Made by a program: the position numbers and the translations under genes
Shown here: positions 28,358 to 38,595 of the stretch, piece by piece
How positions within the stretch are numbered: the stretch's first letter is position 1
Layout of the letters: every line of letters begins with the position of its first letter
Source: Stenotrophomonas sp. VV52
GTDB taxonomy: Bacteria; Pseudomonadota; Gammaproteobacteria; Xanthomonadales; Xanthomonadaceae
Reading direction: 5' to 3'
Assembly: GCF_002893095.1 (NCBI RefSeq)
Contig: NZ_PKQQ01000001.1
Location: 186,001-250,000 of the forward strand
DNA: 64,000 bases
Notes under the pieces: generated by a model
What the model was told of the DNA's origin: nothing
Databases searched by the model: none
Seen by the model: the letters and a program-made list of their open reading frames with translations, nothing else

Positions 28358-29923
28358 TTACCTCGCGTGCGCCCAGACGCTGTTCGGGTCGCCGTGCAGC
28401 GCACGGCGACGGGTCGCACGTGCCATCGCGGCAAACCCGATCGCCATCGCCAACGCCACACCGTCCACCCAGAACAAGGGCCAATACCCGTGCATGGCAC
28501 TGGTCCACAGCCACAGCCCGCTCATTGCGCCGTGCACCACCGGGATCAACGCGGTCACCACTGCAGCCGCCCACAGCAGCTCCACAGCGGCCTTGGACGG
28601 TGCACGCAGCGCCGCCCACAGGGCGCAACCGCCCCAGACCAGGAAACACGTCCAGCGCATGCCAGCGTCGGCGTGCGCCGGTGCCAGGTGCTCCAGCAGC
28701 TGCACGCTCACGAACGCCGCCGAGACGGCTACGCACAGCCCGATGCATACGCCCACCGTGACCCGCGCCATGTTCACCTGCGCGCGACCCTGCTCGACCT
28801 GGCGACGCTTGCGGCGCGACTCGATCCACAGCAGGTTGCCCGAATAGAACAGAAACGCACCGCCCAGCCCGAGCACGAAGTACAGCCACGGCACCAGCCC
28901 GTTGCCGAATTCGCCGAAATGCAGCGCATAGGCCGCCGCCAGCGTCGCGTGGTTGGCGTCGCGCTGGCCTGGCAGCTGGGTGTGCAGCACCTCGCCGGTG
29001 TTGGCGTCCATTTCCACCGCGCCCAGCGGGCCCAGCGACACGCCACCGTCGCCGGTGATCTCGATCACCGCATTGGCATCGCCGGCATTGGCCAGTTTCA
29101 GGTAGGCCGGCTCGAAGCGCTGCTGGCCCATCTCGTTGGCCACCGCGATCGAGCGCGCATGCAGCATCGCCAGGCTGCCGGCACGCACCGGCTCGTTGGC
29201 CGGCGCGCGGATCGGTGCGGTATCGGTCGCACCGGGAATCGCCGCCAGCAGCTTGCCGTCGTAGATCAGCGGGTTGAGCGCGGCCATCTGCAGGAACATC
29301 AGGCACAGCAGCGCACCGGTCACCGCGAACAGCAGGTGGAACGGCAGGCTCAGCACGCCGATCACGTTGTGCGCGTCCTGCCACATCTGTTTCAGGTTGC
29401 GGCCCGGCCGCAGCGCGAACAGGTCGCCGACCAGCTTGGGCAGGTGGATCACCAGACCGGACAGCAGCGCCAGCCCGTACAGCAGGCTGACCACGCCCAT
29501 CAGGTAGATGCCCGCCACCGGCAGGCCCAGCGTGTAGTGGAGTTCATTGACCAGCTCGGCCAACCCGGCCTGCGGCGGGGTAGGGCTGCCGTCCACGTGG
29601 TCGGCCCAGGCGAACAGCCAGGTGCCCTTGGCGTCCTGCCAGTACGCGATGGACTGCGGCGTCTCCGCGCCCGGGAAGGTCATGCCGATGTGCTTGCGCG
29701 CGTCCGGATGCCTGGCCAGCACGCCATCGAGCAGGCGCTGGGCGTCGTCCAGGGTCTGCGCCGGCTGGTCCATGCCCTGCGGCGACTGCCACAGCGGCAG
29801 GTCGTGGTGGAACACCGTGATCGCACCGGCATAGAACGCCACGAACAGCGCAAAGCCGGCCACCAGGCCGACCCAGGTGTGCAGCGTGGTGAAGGTGCGC
29901 AGGGTGAGCGAACTGAATTTCAT
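28358..29923 (-). CDS. PepSY-associated transmembrane protein (iron-uptake type)
   Basis: 521 aa from ATG 29923 (KFSSLTLRTFTTLHTWVGLVAGFALFVAFYAG). Inner-membrane protein with four or more helices flanking large periplasmic PepSY parts: LHTWVGL plus GAITVFHHDLPLWQ, YTLGLPVAGIYLMGVVSL, and HNVIGVLSLPFHLLFAVTGALL. The helices carry His residues typical of this family, some members of which act as ferric-siderophore reductases. It is last in a three-gene operon behind DUF3649- and DUF3325-like genes, an arrangement commonly seen beside TonB siderophore receptors. The iron role is inferred from family and context. Confidence 0.85.
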   Translation of the reverse strand: MKFSSLTLRTFTTLHTWVGLVAGFALFVAFYAGAITVFHHDLPLWQSPQGMDQPAQTLDDAQRLLDGVLARHPDARKHIGMTFPGAETPQSIAYWQDAKGTWLFAWADHVDGSPTPPQAGLAELVNELHYTLGLPVAGIYLMGVVSLLYGLALLSGLVIHLPKLVGDLFALRPGRNLKQMWQDAHNVIGVLSLPFHLLFAVTGALLCLMFLQMAALNPLIYDGKLLAAIPGATDTAPIRAPANEPVRAGSLAMLHARSIAVANEMGQQRFEPAYLKLANAGDANAVIEITGDGGVSLGPLGAVEMDANTGEVLHTQLPGQRDANHATLAAAYALHFGEFGNGLVPWLYFVLGLGGAFLFYSGNLLWIESRRKRRQVEQGRAQVNMARVTVGVCIGLCVAVSAAFVSVQLLEHLAPAHADAGMRWTCFLVWGGCALWAALRAPSKAAVELLWAAAVVTALIPVVHGAMSGLWLWTSAMHGYWPLFWVDGVALAMAIGFAAMARATRRRALHGDPNSVWAHAR

Positions 29924-29933
29924 CGAATAGACC

Positions 29934-30197
29934 TCACTGCACCCAATCGAAGTGGCGCAGCAGCCACAGCAGGCCGAAGCCGAACGCGGCGCTGGCACCG
30001 AGCCACAGCCACGCGCGCAGCCCGGTGCGGAACGCGAATGCCCACAGCGCGGCCAGCATCCACAACGGAATGAAGGCGACCATGCTGGGCACGATCACCG
30101 ACTGCCACGGACCCGGCGGCAGCCAGGTGATCAGCCCGGCAGCCGCGGCCGCCACGAAGAAGCCGGCCAGCAGGCCGGCAAGCGCACGAGCCCACAT
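29934..30197 (-). CDS. DUF3649-like small membrane protein
   Basis: 87 aa, [25 protein letters not shown] onwards, with three hydrophobic segments. Its ATG overlaps the stop of the preceding gene (TGATG), and it ends 10 nt before the PepSY gene. Such proteins typically accompany DUF3325 and PepSY-TM proteins in siderophore-uptake operons; the molecular function is unknown. Family assignment rests on size, topology and context. Confidence 0.7.
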   Translation of the reverse strand: MWARALAGLLAGFFVAAAAAGLITWLPPGPWQSVIVPSMVAFIPLWMLAALWAFAFRTGLRAWLWLGASAAFGFGLLWLLRHFDWVQ

Positions 30198-30490
30198 CAG
30201 CGTCGCGCCTCCGCGTCGGGGCGCGTCCACGCCGCCAGGTAGGGCAGCACCAGCGCGGTCAGCATCCAGATCCCAAGCGTGACGCACAGGCCGGTGGCCA
30301 GGCCGAGCTGGCCCATCCACAGCCACAACGCCGTGGCCGCCGCCACCAGCCCGAGCTGGCGGCCCAGCCGCGCGCCTCGGCGCAGGCGCGGCCAGCGGCA
30401 GTGTGGCGAGGCTGCGTAGAAGGCCAGCGCAGAGAACGCCGAGGCGGTACCGGCCAGGAGGCAATAAAGGGTGGCAAGCGTGAAGGGCAT
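30197..30490 (-). CDS. DUF3325-like small membrane protein
   Basis: 97 aa from ATG 30490 ([25 protein letters not shown]) with three hydrophobic segments (residues about 3-25, 47-65, 68-90). Two upstream in-frame ATGs (30541 and 30550) would add a short polar extension; the shorter start is preferred because it matches small membrane proteins of this type and leaves a Fur-box-like sequence 46 nt upstream. First gene of the PepSY operon. Function unknown, presumably iron-linked. Confidence 0.65.
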   Translation of the reverse strand: MPFTLATLYCLLAGTASAFSALAFYAASPHCRWPRLRRGARLGRQLGLVAAATALWLWMGQLGLATGLCVTLGIWMLTALVLPYLAAWTRPDAEARR

Positions 30491-30535
30491 GCGGAAGCCG
30501 AGTGCGAGGGGCGCGCATCCGTTGCGCTGCAAAGT

Positions 30536-30554
30536 GCGCATGGTAATCATTGCC
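30536..30554 (-). promoter_or_regulatory. Weak Fur-box candidate upstream of the PepSY operon
   Basis: The 19 bases match the classical Fur consensus at about 13 of 19 positions, including a perfect AATCATT core. Location 46-64 nt upstream of the predicted DUF3325 start is suitable for repression by iron. The match is imperfect and not tested. Confidence 0.3.
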
Positions 30555-30565
30555 GTTCGCAACCG

Positions 30566-30678
30566 GTAGTGCCGGCCGCCGGCCGGCTCCCCGCAATCCC
30601 GTCCTCCCCGGTAGCGCCGGCCGTTGGCCCGCATGAGCGCCGGACACACTCCATGGGCCGGCCAACGGCCGGCGCTAC
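30566..30678. repeat. Cluster of three GTAG-type (SMAG-like) palindromic repeats
   Basis: Unit 1 at 30566-30590 (GTAGTGCCGGCCGCC...). Unit 2 at 30611-30629 (GTAGCGCCGGCCGTTGGCC) and unit 3 at 30660-30678 are perfect 19-bp reverse complements, giving an inverted dimer. GTAG-headed palindromes of this kind are known as SMAG repeats in Stenotrophomonas. They lie between the divergent iron operon and the thrS leader. Confidence 0.8.
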
Positions 30679-30767
30679 CGGGGGACCCTGCTTTGGTTTA
30701 AGATCGACCCCATCCATTTCTCCTGGTACCAAGGTGACCCGCGCCCAGCGCCGGTCCAGCGTGCGAC

Positions 30768-30794
30768 ATGAGCACTACCACCGCCCACTGCTGA
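30768..30794 (+). CDS. Putative threonine leader peptide of thrS
   Basis: Eight codons reading MSTTTAHC, with three consecutive Thr codons (ACT ACC ACC), ending TGA 22 nt before the base of an intrinsic terminator that precedes thrS. Three regulatory codons for the cognate amino acid in a very short ORF before an attenuator is the layout of leader-peptide attenuation. A clear Shine-Dalgarno is not visible, which lowers confidence. Confidence 0.45.
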   Translation: MSTTTAHC

Positions 30795-30816
30795 CGCTCC
30801 CGACGGCTCCTTGCCC

Positions 30817-30842
30817 AGGCGCCCTCGTGGCGCTTTTCTTTT
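30817..30842 (+). terminator. Attenuator upstream of thrS
   Basis: Stem GCGCC / GGCGC extended by A-T and G-T pairs, 5-nt loop (CTCGT), then TTTTCTTTT. It ends 26 nt before the thrS ATG, so it must be bypassed for thrS expression; together with the Thr-codon leader this suggests attenuation by threonyl-tRNA charging. Confidence 0.65.
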
Positions 30843-30868
30843 ATCCGAATCAAGCACGAAACCCAGCC

Positions 30869-32773
30869 ATGATCGCGATCACGCTTCCCGACGGCAGCCG
30901 CCGTGAGTTCGAAAACCCTGTCAGTGTCATGGACGTCGCCCAGTCGATCGGCGCCGGCCTGGCCAAGGCCACCATCGCCGGTGCCGTCGACGGCACCCTG
31001 GTCGATGCCAGCGACGTGATCGACCACGACGCCAGCCTGCGCATCATCACCGCCAAGGACGAGGAGGGCGTGGAAATCATCCGCCACTCCTGCGCCCACC
31101 TGCTCGGCCATGCGGTCAAGCAGCTGTACCCGGACGTGAAGATGGTGATCGGCCCGGTCATCGCCGAAGGCTTCTACTACGACATCTTCTCCGAGCGCCC
31201 GTTCACCCCGGACGACATGGCCGCCATCGAAAAGCGCATGGCCGAGCTGATCGCGCAGGACTACGACGTGGTCAAGAAGCTGACCCCGCGCGCCGAGGTG
31301 GTGGAAATCTTCAAGAGCCGTGGCGAAGACTACAAACTGCGCCTGATCGAAGACATGTCGCCTGAGATCCAGGCCATGGGCATGTACTACCACCAGGAAT
31401 ACGTGGACATGTGCCGCGGCCCGCACGTGCCCAACACGCGCTTCCTGAAGGCCTTCAAGCTGACCCGCATCTCCGGCGCCTACTGGCGCGGCGACGCGCA
31501 GAACGAGCAGCTGCAGCGCGTCTACGGCACCGCCTGGGCCGACAAGAAGCAGCTCGAGGCGTACATCAAGCGCGTTGAAGAAGCCGAAATGCGCGACCAC
31601 CGCCGCATCGGCAAGCAGCAGGACCTGTTCCACCTGCAGGAAGAGGCCCCCGGCCTGGTGTTCTGGCACCCCAAGGGCTGGGCGCTGTGGCAGGTGGTCG
31701 AGCAGTACATGCGCAAGGTCTACCAGAAGAGCGGCTACGGCGAAGTGCGCTGCCCGCAGATCCTGGACGTGAGCCTGTGGAAGAAGTCCGGCCACTGGGA
31801 CAACTACCAGGACAACATGTTCTTCACCGAATCGGAGAAGCGCACCTACGCGGTCAAGCCGATGAACTGCCCGGGCCACGTGCAGGTGTTCAACCAGGGC
31901 CTGCACAGCTACCGCGACCTGCCGATCCGCTACGGTGAGTTCGGTTCCTGCCACCGCAACGAGCCCTCCGGCGCGCTGCACGGCATCCTGCGCGTGCGCG
32001 GCTTCACCCAGGACGACGGCCACGTGTTCTGCACCGAGGCGCAGATCGAATCGGAAGTGACCGCCTTCCACCAGCAGGCGCTGGCGGTGTACCAGCACTT
32101 CGGCTTCGAAGAGATCCAGATCAAGATCGCGCTGCGCCCGGAATCGCGCCTGGGCGACGACGCCACCTGGGACAAGGCCGAAAGCGCGCTGCGCTCGGCG
32201 CTGTCCAGCTGCGGCGTGGAGTGGCAGGAGCTGCCGGGCGAGGGCGCCTTCTACGGCCCGAAGATCGAGTACCACCTGAAGGACGCCATCGGCCGCACCT
32301 GGCAGCTGGGCACAATGCAGGTCGACTTCATGATGCCCGGCCGCCTCGGCGCCGAGTACGTGGACGAAGCCAGCCAGAAGAAGCACCCGGTCATGCTGCA
32401 CCGGGCCATCGTGGGCTCCATGGAGCGCTTCCTGGGCATCCTGATCGAGCACCATGCCGGCCACTTCCCGGCCTGGCTGGCCCCGGTCCAGGCGGTGGTG
32501 GCCAATATCACCGACGCCCAGGCTGAATACGTTGAAGGGGTCAGGAAAACCCTTGCAGATCAAGGCCTCCGGGTAACGGCCGATTTGCGCAACGAGAAGA
32601 TCGGTTATAAGATTCGCGAGCATACGCTGCAGCGGGTCCCGTATCTGCTGGTGGTGGGCGACCGTGAGAAGGAAAATGGCGCCGTAGCCGTGCGTACGCG
32701 CTCGGGCGAGGATCTGGGCAGCATGTCCGTCCAGGCCTTCATCGAGCGGTTGCAGGCAGAACAGTCCGTGTAA
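30869..32773 (+). CDS. thrS: Threonyl-tRNA synthetase
   Basis: 634 aa class II synthetase. TGS domain at the N-terminus ([28 protein letters not shown]). The editing domain carries the [16 protein letters not shown] zinc/hydrolysis motif. The catalytic core has [10 protein letters not shown] and [19 protein letters not shown], then [11 protein letters not shown] and [20 protein letters not shown]-terminal anticodon-binding domain follows. The ATG 30869 is chosen by homology; longer upstream frames run through the leader and the GTAG repeats. First gene of the thrS-infC-rpmI-rplT-pheST-ihfA block. Confidence 0.97.
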   Translation: MIAITLPDGSRREFENPVSVMDVAQSIGAGLAKATIAGAVDGTLVDASDVIDHDASLRIITAKDEEGVEIIRHSCAHLLGHAVKQLYPDVKMVIGPVIAEGFYYDIFSERPFTPDDMAAIEKRMAELIAQDYDVVKKLTPRAEVVEIFKSRGEDYKLRLIEDMSPEIQAMGMYYHQEYVDMCRGPHVPNTRFLKAFKLTRISGAYWRGDAQNEQLQRVYGTAWADKKQLEAYIKRVEEAEMRDHRRIGKQQDLFHLQEEAPGLVFWHPKGWALWQVVEQYMRKVYQKSGYGEVRCPQILDVSLWKKSGHWDNYQDNMFFTESEKRTYAVKPMNCPGHVQVFNQGLHSYRDLPIRYGEFGSCHRNEPSGALHGILRVRGFTQDDGHVFCTEAQIESEVTAFHQQALAVYQHFGFEEIQIKIALRPESRLGDDATWDKAESALRSALSSCGVEWQELPGEGAFYGPKIEYHLKDAIGRTWQLGTMQVDFMMPGRLGAEYVDEASQKKHPVMLHRAIVGSMERFLGILIEHHAGHFPAWLAPVQAVVANITDAQAEYVEGVRKTLADQGLRVTADLRNEKIGYKIREHTLQRVPYLLVVGDREKENGAVAVRTRSGEDLGSMSVQAFIERLQAEQSV

Positions 32774-32836
32774 GACAGTCCCGGCCCCGCGGATGATCCG
32801 TCATGGGCCGGTTTGATTCCTCTGGGAGATTGCAAT

Positions 32837-33361
32837 ATCAGTACCCCTGACAACAAACAGAACCGCAAGAATCAGGAAATCCGGGTGCCGCGCGTACGCG
32901 TGATCGGCAGCGACGGTGAAATGATTGGCGTGTTGTCGCGCGACGAAGCGCTGTCGATGGCCGAAGACGAAGGCCTGGACCTGGTCGAGATCCAGCCGCA
33001 GGCCGATCCGCCGGTCTGCAAGATCATGGACTTCGGCAAGTTCAAGTTCGAAGCGCAGAAAAAGGCCAATGAGGCCAAGAAGAAGACCAAGCAGGTCGAA
33101 ATCAAGGAAGTGAAGTTCCGCCCGGTCACCGACGAAGGCGACTACCAGATCAAGCTGCGCAAGATGCGCGGGTTCCTGGAAGACGGTGACAAGATCAAGG
33201 TGAACATCCGCTTCCGTGGCCGTGAAATGAGCCATCAGGAACTGGGTCGCGAAATGGCCAACCGGATCGAAGCCGATCTGGGCGAGGACATCGTGATCGA
33301 GTCCCGTCCGCGCCTGGAAGGCCGGCAGATGGTCATGATGATCGCGCCCAAGAAGAAATAA
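32837..33361 (+). CDS. infC: Translation initiation factor IF-3 with AUC start codon
   Basis: 174 aa. No ATG, GTG or TTG fits the conserved N-terminus ([23 protein letters not shown]); the only suitable start is ATC at 32837, with GGGAG 8 nt upstream. An in-frame TTG at 32813 lacks a proper ribosome binding site. Rare start codons in infC are well known (AUU in E. coli): IF-3 rejects non-standard starts and so represses its own synthesis. The rest is standard: linker helix rich in Lys ([22 protein letters not shown]) and the C-terminal domain [14 protein letters not shown]. Follows thrS by about 60 nt. Confidence 0.93.
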   Translation: MSTPDNKQNRKNQEIRVPRVRVIGSDGEMIGVLSRDEALSMAEDEGLDLVEIQPQADPPVCKIMDFGKFKFEAQKKANEAKKKTKQVEIKEVKFRPVTDEGDYQIKLRKMRGFLEDGDKIKVNIRFRGREMSHQELGREMANRIEADLGEDIVIESRPRLEGRQMVMMIAPKKK

Positions 33362-33399
33362 CCGCGCCCCGGCGCGTTAACCCCCGCCCAATCAACCAT

Positions 33400-33428
33400 T
33401 TGCAACCGGCTTCGGTCGCTGGCATAAT
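33400..33428 (+). promoter_or_regulatory. Internal promoter for rpmI-rplT
   Basis: TTGCAA (33400-33405), 17-nt spacer, CATAAT (33423-33428). It gives a leader of about 135 nt before rpmI. Confidence 0.7.
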
Positions 33429-33459
33429 GGGCGGCCCCGTATTGCGGGGTGAAGGACCC

Positions 33460-33486
33460 GCCCGGTTCCCAGAGGGGAATCCGGGC
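33460..33486 (+). promoter_or_regulatory. Structured leader of rpmI-rplT, possible L20 regulatory site
   Basis: GCCCGG TTCCC AGAG GGGAA CCGGGC folds into an 11-bp stem with one bulged T. In E. coli and Firmicutes the rpmI-rplT leader is bound by L20 for autoregulation; this hairpin is at the right place, but the L20-site geometry was not verified. Confidence 0.4.
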
Positions 33487-33569
33487 TTAAAAGCAGGCAA
33501 GGGCACGGACGGAAAGTGTGGCATCGCCACCGCCCTGGTCAGTAAAAAAACATCATCAAGGACATTGCA

Positions 33570-33767
33570 ATGCCCAAGATCAAGACCAACCGGGCGGCGG
33601 CCAAGCGTTTCCGCAAGACCGCCTCCGGCAAGTTCAAGGCTGGCCACGCCAACCGCAGCCACATCCTCACCAAGAAGTCGACCAAGCGGAAGCGCAATCT
33701 GCGTCAGACGAACCATGTTCGTGCAGAAGACGCAGGCCGTTTGACTCGTATGCTTCCCTACCTCTGA
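33570..33767 (+). CDS. rpmI: 50S ribosomal protein L35
   Basis: 65 aa, very basic, normal L35 length. Begins [16 protein letters not shown] and contains the [11 protein letters not shown] block. ATG with AAGGA 7 nt upstream. rplT follows after 10 nt. Confidence 0.98.
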   Translation: MPKIKTNRAAAKRFRKTASGKFKAGHANRSHILTKKSTKRKRNLRQTNHVRAEDAGRLTRMLPYL

Positions 33768-33777
33768 GGACTGAACC

Positions 33778-34137
33778 ATGGCTCGAGTAAAGCGTGGTGT
33801 ACAGGCGCGTCGCCGCCACAAGAAAATCCTGACCCTTGCCAAGGGTTACTACAACGCACGCCGCAAGGTCTTCCGCGTTGCCAAGCAGGCCGTCATCAAG
33901 GCGCAGCAGTACGCCTACATCGGTCGTAAGCAGAAGAAGCGTAATTTCCGCTCGCTGTGGATCACCCGCATCAACGCGGCTGCCCGCATCAACGGTCTGA
34001 GCTACAGCCGTTTCATGAACGGCCTGCTGAAGGCGGGTATCACCCTGGACCGTAAGGTCCTGGCCGATATCGCCGTGCACGACGCAGCCGGTTTTGCTGC
34101 ACTGGCCGAAAAGGCCAAGGGCGCGCTGGCGGCATAA
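33778..34137 (+). CDS. rplT: 50S ribosomal protein L20
   Basis: 119 aa. Begins [24 protein letters not shown], with the conserved [20 protein letters not shown] and [24 protein letters not shown]. Assembly protein of the 50S subunit and, in other bacteria, translational repressor of its own operon. Confidence 0.98.
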
Positions 34138-34182
34138 GTCCATTCCCCGCCGTTGCCGTGCAAACGCAACGGCTGCGGGTAA

Positions 34183-35286
<1,104 letters not shown>

Positions 35287-35326
35287 TCACGGCCTGGCGC
35301 TTGCGCCGGCCCACCAGGGTGACACC

Positions 35327-37705
35327 ATGAAATTCTCTGAAAACTGGCTGCGCAGCCACGTTCCCACCACCGCCTCGCGCGCCGAGCTGAGCGCGGTGCT
35401 GACCGCGATCGGGCTGGAAGTGGAAGAGGTCACCGACCTCGGCGCGAACCTCGACCACGTAGTGGTCGCGCGCATCATCTCCGCCGAGCGCCACCCCGAA
35501 GCCGACCGCCTGCAGATCTGCCAGGTCGACGCCGGGCAGGGCGAGCACCTGCAGATCGTGTGCGGCGCGCCCAACGCGCGCGCCGGGCTGGTTGCGCCAC
35601 TGGCGATGGTCGGTGCCACGTTCGGCGACATGACCATCAAGGCCGCCAAGCTGCGTGGCGTCGAGTCCAACGGCATGCTGTGCTCGGCCAAGGAACTGGG
35701 CCTGGACAGCGACGCCTCCGGCCTGTTCGAGCTCCCTGATGACGCCCCGGTTGGCCAGACCCTGGTCGAATACCTCGGCCTGCCCGACGCCAGCATCGAG
35801 ATCAAGCTGACCCCCAACCGCGCCGACTGCTTCAGCGTGCGCGGCATCGCCTTCGACGTGGCCGCCGCCTGCGCCAGCGAAGTGGTGCCGTTCAATGCCG
35901 CCCCGGTCGCCGCCGTCGGCAATCGTGAACTGGATATCGCGCTCAACGCCGGTGCCGAAGCGCCGCGTTACCTCGGCCGCGTCATCGAAGGCGTGAACCC
36001 GCGCGCCGCCACCCCGCTGTGGATGGCCGAGCGCCTGCGCCGCAGCGGTGTGCGCCCGGTGTCGTTGCTGGTCGACATCACCCAGTACGTGATGCTCGAA
36101 CTGGGCCAGCCGATGCACGCCTACGACCTGGGCACCCTGCAGGGCAGCATCGGCGTGCGCCGCTCGCGCGCCGGCGAAACCCTGAAGCTGCTGGACGGCC
36201 GCGACGCCGCGCTGGACGACAGCTTCCTGGTGGTCACCGACGCCGACCGCCCGGTCGGCCTGGCCGGCCTGATGGGCGGCTTCGATAGCCGCGTCACCGA
36301 CGACACCACCGCCGTGTTCCTTGAAGCCGCGCACTTCGCCCCGGCCGCCATCATGGGCCGTGGCCGCAAGCTGGGCCTGCACACCGACGCCGGCCACCGC
36401 TTCGAGCGTGGCGTCGACCCGGCGCTGCCGCGCACCGCCATCGAATACGCCACCCGCCTGGTCCTGGACCTGGCCGGCGGCACCCCGGCGCCGGTTACCG
36501 AGGCCGTGAACGAAGGCGACCTGCCGGCCACCGCGACCATCGGCCTGCGCCGCGCGCGCATCGCCCGGGTGCTGGGCATCCAGATCGCCGACGCCGACGT
36601 CGAGCGCATCCTGCGCGCGCTGGGCATGGACGTGGCCGCCGCCGCCGACGGCTGGCAGGTCACCGCGCCCAGCCGCCGCTTCGACATCGCCATTGAAGAA
36701 GACCTCATCGAAGAGCTGGCCCGCATCCACGGCTACGAGCGCATTCCGACCACCCTGCCAGGTGGCGCGGCGCGCATCGCCATGCCCAGCGAAACCCGCC
36801 TGGACGACCTGAGCACCCGCCGCCAGCTGGTCGCCCGCGACCTGCAGGAAACCATCAACTACGCCTTCGTCGATGCTGGCCTACTCGCCAGCTGGCAGCT
36901 GCAGGACAACGTGGTGGCCCTGGCAAACCCGCTGTCGGCCGAGCTGGCGGTGATGCGCCCGGCGCTGCTGCCGGGCCTGGTCGCCACCCTGGGCCGCAAC
37001 GCCGCGCGCCAGCAGCCCACCGTGCGCCTGTTCGAGCTGGGCCGCGTGTTCCACCCGCAGGCCGGGCAGGGCGCCGCCCCGCTGGAAACCCAGCGCGTGG
37101 CCGTGGCCGTGTGCGGCGACGCCACCCCCGAGCAGTGGGGCCTGGCCACCCGCAAGGTCGACTTCCACGACCTCAAGGGCGACCTGGAATCGCTGGCCGC
37201 CGCCTCCGGCGCCGTGCTCAGCTTCGTGCCCTCGACCCGCCCGTACGGCCACCCGGCCCGCTCGGCCGAGGTCCTGCGCGACGGGGTCAGCCTGGGCTGG
37301 ATCGGCCAGATCCACCCGCGCCTGGCCAAGGCCATGGACATCGACGCCGACGTGTTCGGCTTCGAGCTGGACCTGGCCGCCCTGGCCGCCCGCGCCCTGC
37401 CGCGCGCCAGCGACCTGTCCCGGTTCCCCTCGGTCCGCCGCGACCTGGCCTTCCTGGTCCCCGAGGCTGCGGCCTGGGCCGACCTGGAAGCCACCCTGCG
37501 CCGGGCGGCCGGCCCGCTGCTGCAGCAGGTGACCCTGTTCGACCGTTACGTCGGGCAGGGGGTAGAGCCGGGCTTCAAGAGTCTCGCTATGGGCTTGATT
37601 TTGCAGGACAAGTCGCGCACTCTGACGGACCGCGACGTGGATGCGGTGGTCACCGAGGCGGTGGCCGCGATGGAGCGTGAACACCACGCCCGGATCCGCG
37701 GTTGA
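35327..37705 (+). CDS. pheT: Phenylalanyl-tRNA synthetase beta subunit
   Basis: 792 aa. Domains in order: tRNA-binding EMAP/OB fold (residues about 40-150, ISAERHPEADRLQICQVDAG), B3/B4 editing domain (ITQYVMLELGQPMHAYDL; LMGGFDSRVTDDTT), B5 domain, inactive synthetase-like core, and the C-terminal ferredoxin-fold anticodon-binding domain (FPSVRRDLAFLVPE, LFDRYVGQGVEPGFKSLAMGL). Forms the alpha2-beta2 PheRS with pheS. ihfA follows after 26 nt. Confidence 0.97.
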   Translation: MKFSENWLRSHVPTTASRAELSAVLTAIGLEVEEVTDLGANLDHVVVARIISAERHPEADRLQICQVDAGQGEHLQIVCGAPNARAGLVAPLAMVGATFGDMTIKAAKLRGVESNGMLCSAKELGLDSDASGLFELPDDAPVGQTLVEYLGLPDASIEIKLTPNRADCFSVRGIAFDVAAACASEVVPFNAAPVAAVGNRELDIALNAGAEAPRYLGRVIEGVNPRAATPLWMAERLRRSGVRPVSLLVDITQYVMLELGQPMHAYDLGTLQGSIGVRRSRAGETLKLLDGRDAALDDSFLVVTDADRPVGLAGLMGGFDSRVTDDTTAVFLEAAHFAPAAIMGRGRKLGLHTDAGHRFERGVDPALPRTAIEYATRLVLDLAGGTPAPVTEAVNEGDLPATATIGLRRARIARVLGIQIADADVERILRALGMDVAAAADGWQVTAPSRRFDIAIEEDLIEELARIHGYERIPTTLPGGAARIAMPSETRLDDLSTRRQLVARDLQETINYAFVDAGLLASWQLQDNVVALANPLSAELAVMRPALLPGLVATLGRNAARQQPTVRLFELGRVFHPQAGQGAAPLETQRVAVAVCGDATPEQWGLATRKVDFHDLKGDLESLAAASGAVLSFVPSTRPYGHPARSAEVLRDGVSLGWIGQIHPRLAKAMDIDADVFGFELDLAALAARALPRASDLSRFPSVRRDLAFLVPEAAAWADLEATLRRAAGPLLQQVTLFDRYVGQGVEPGFKSLAMGLILQDKSRTLTDRDVDAVVTEAVAAMEREHHARIRG

Positions 37706-37731
37706 GCGGGCAGCATGGGGGGTAGCAGGCA

Positions 37732-38031
37732 ATGGCATTGACCAAGGCGGAGATGGCCGAAAAGCTGTTCGACGAAGTCGGTCTGAACAAGCGCGAGGCC
37801 AAGGAATTTGTCGACGCGTTCTTCGATGTGCTGCGTGAAGCATTGGAACAGGGACGGCAGGTGAAGCTTTCCGGCTTCGGCAATTTCGACCTGCGGCGCA
37901 AGAACCAGCGCCCGGGCCGCAATCCGAAAACCGGTGAAGAGATTCCGATTTCTGCCCGTACGGTGGTCACCTTCCGTCCGGGCCAGAAGCTCAAGGAAAG
38001 GGTAGAGGCATATGCTGGATCCGGGCAGTAA
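37732..38031 (+). CDS. ihfA: Integration host factor alpha subunit
   Basis: 99 aa HU/IHF-type DNA-bending protein. [33 protein letters not shown], then the beta arm with [26 protein letters not shown]. The RNPKTG and proline that intercalates into DNA are present. Located directly after pheT as in E. coli. The last 20 nt overlap the start of the MerR-type gene. Confidence 0.97.
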   Translation: MALTKAEMAEKLFDEVGLNKREAKEFVDAFFDVLREALEQGRQVKLSGFGNFDLRRKNQRPGRNPKTGEEIPISARTVVTFRPGQKLKERVEAYAGSGQ

Positions 38032-38368
38032 CCGCGAACTTCCGCCGATACCGGCCAAGCGCTACTTCACCATTGGTGAAGTCAGCGAGCTGTGCGACGT
38101 AAAGCCGCACGTGCTGCGCTACTGGGAAACCGAATTTCCCAGCCTGGAGCCGGCCAAGCGCCGTGGCAACCGTCGCTACTACCAGCGCCACGACGTGCTC
38201 ATGGTGCGCCAGATCCGCGGCCTGCTCTACGAGCAGGGCTACACCATCGGCGGTGCCCGCCTGCGCCTGGAAGGTGCAGGTGCACGCGACGAATCGGCAC
38301 TGAGCAACCAGATCATCAAACAGACGCGCATGGAACTGGAAGAAGTGCTTCAGCTGCTGCGCCGCTGA
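38012..38368 (+). CDS. MerR-family transcriptional regulator
   Basis: 118 aa. MerR winged helix-turn-helix at residues 16-85: [23 protein letters not shown], the wing with [10 protein letters not shown], then [23 protein letters not shown] short C-terminal helix without cysteines argues against metal sensing. The start overlaps the 3' end of ihfA by 20 nt, so translation is probably coupled; the same neighbour pair is common in gammaproteobacteria. Target genes unknown. Confidence 0.9.
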   Translation: MLDPGSNRELPPIPAKRYFTIGEVSELCDVKPHVLRYWETEFPSLEPAKRRGNRRYYQRHDVLMVRQIRGLLYEQGYTIGGARLRLEGAGARDESALSNQIIKQTRMELEEVLQLLRR

Positions 38369-38435
38369 ACCCTTTTCAAGCCAAACCGGTTATACTCGTC
38401 CGCCCGCTGCAAGGCGGGAACAACACCAGCAACAT

Positions 38436-38512
38436 CGGGGCGTAGCGCAGCCTGGTAGCGCATCTGCCTGGGGGGCAGAGGGTCGTCGGTTCAAATCCGG
38501 CCGTCCCGACCA
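38436..38512 (+). tRNA. tRNA-Pro (GGG)
   Basis: 77 nt with encoded CCA. All seven acceptor pairs form (one G.T). The anticodon loop is CTGGGGG, giving anticodon GGG. The T arm GGTTCAAATCC is canonical. Lies downstream of merR and is followed by a strong terminator. Confidence 0.96.
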
Positions 38513-38529
38513 TTGTTGGTGACACGATC

Positions 38530-38562
38530 AAGGGTTCGCACTTCGGTGCGGGCCCTTTTTTG
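38530..38562 (+). terminator. Intrinsic terminator after tRNA-Pro
   Basis: A 12-pair stem (AAGGGTTCGCAC with GTGCGGGCCCTT, two G.T pairs) closed by a TTCG tetraloop, followed by a T run. Confidence 0.85.
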
Positions 38563-38595
38563 TTTCAGCACGACCGGATTCTGCAGAGGACAACC

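Noticed and set aside
30691-30710. Full thrS promoter
   Set aside because: A TAAGAT -10-like box is present at 30699-30704 but no -35 box lies at a proper distance, so I did not call it.
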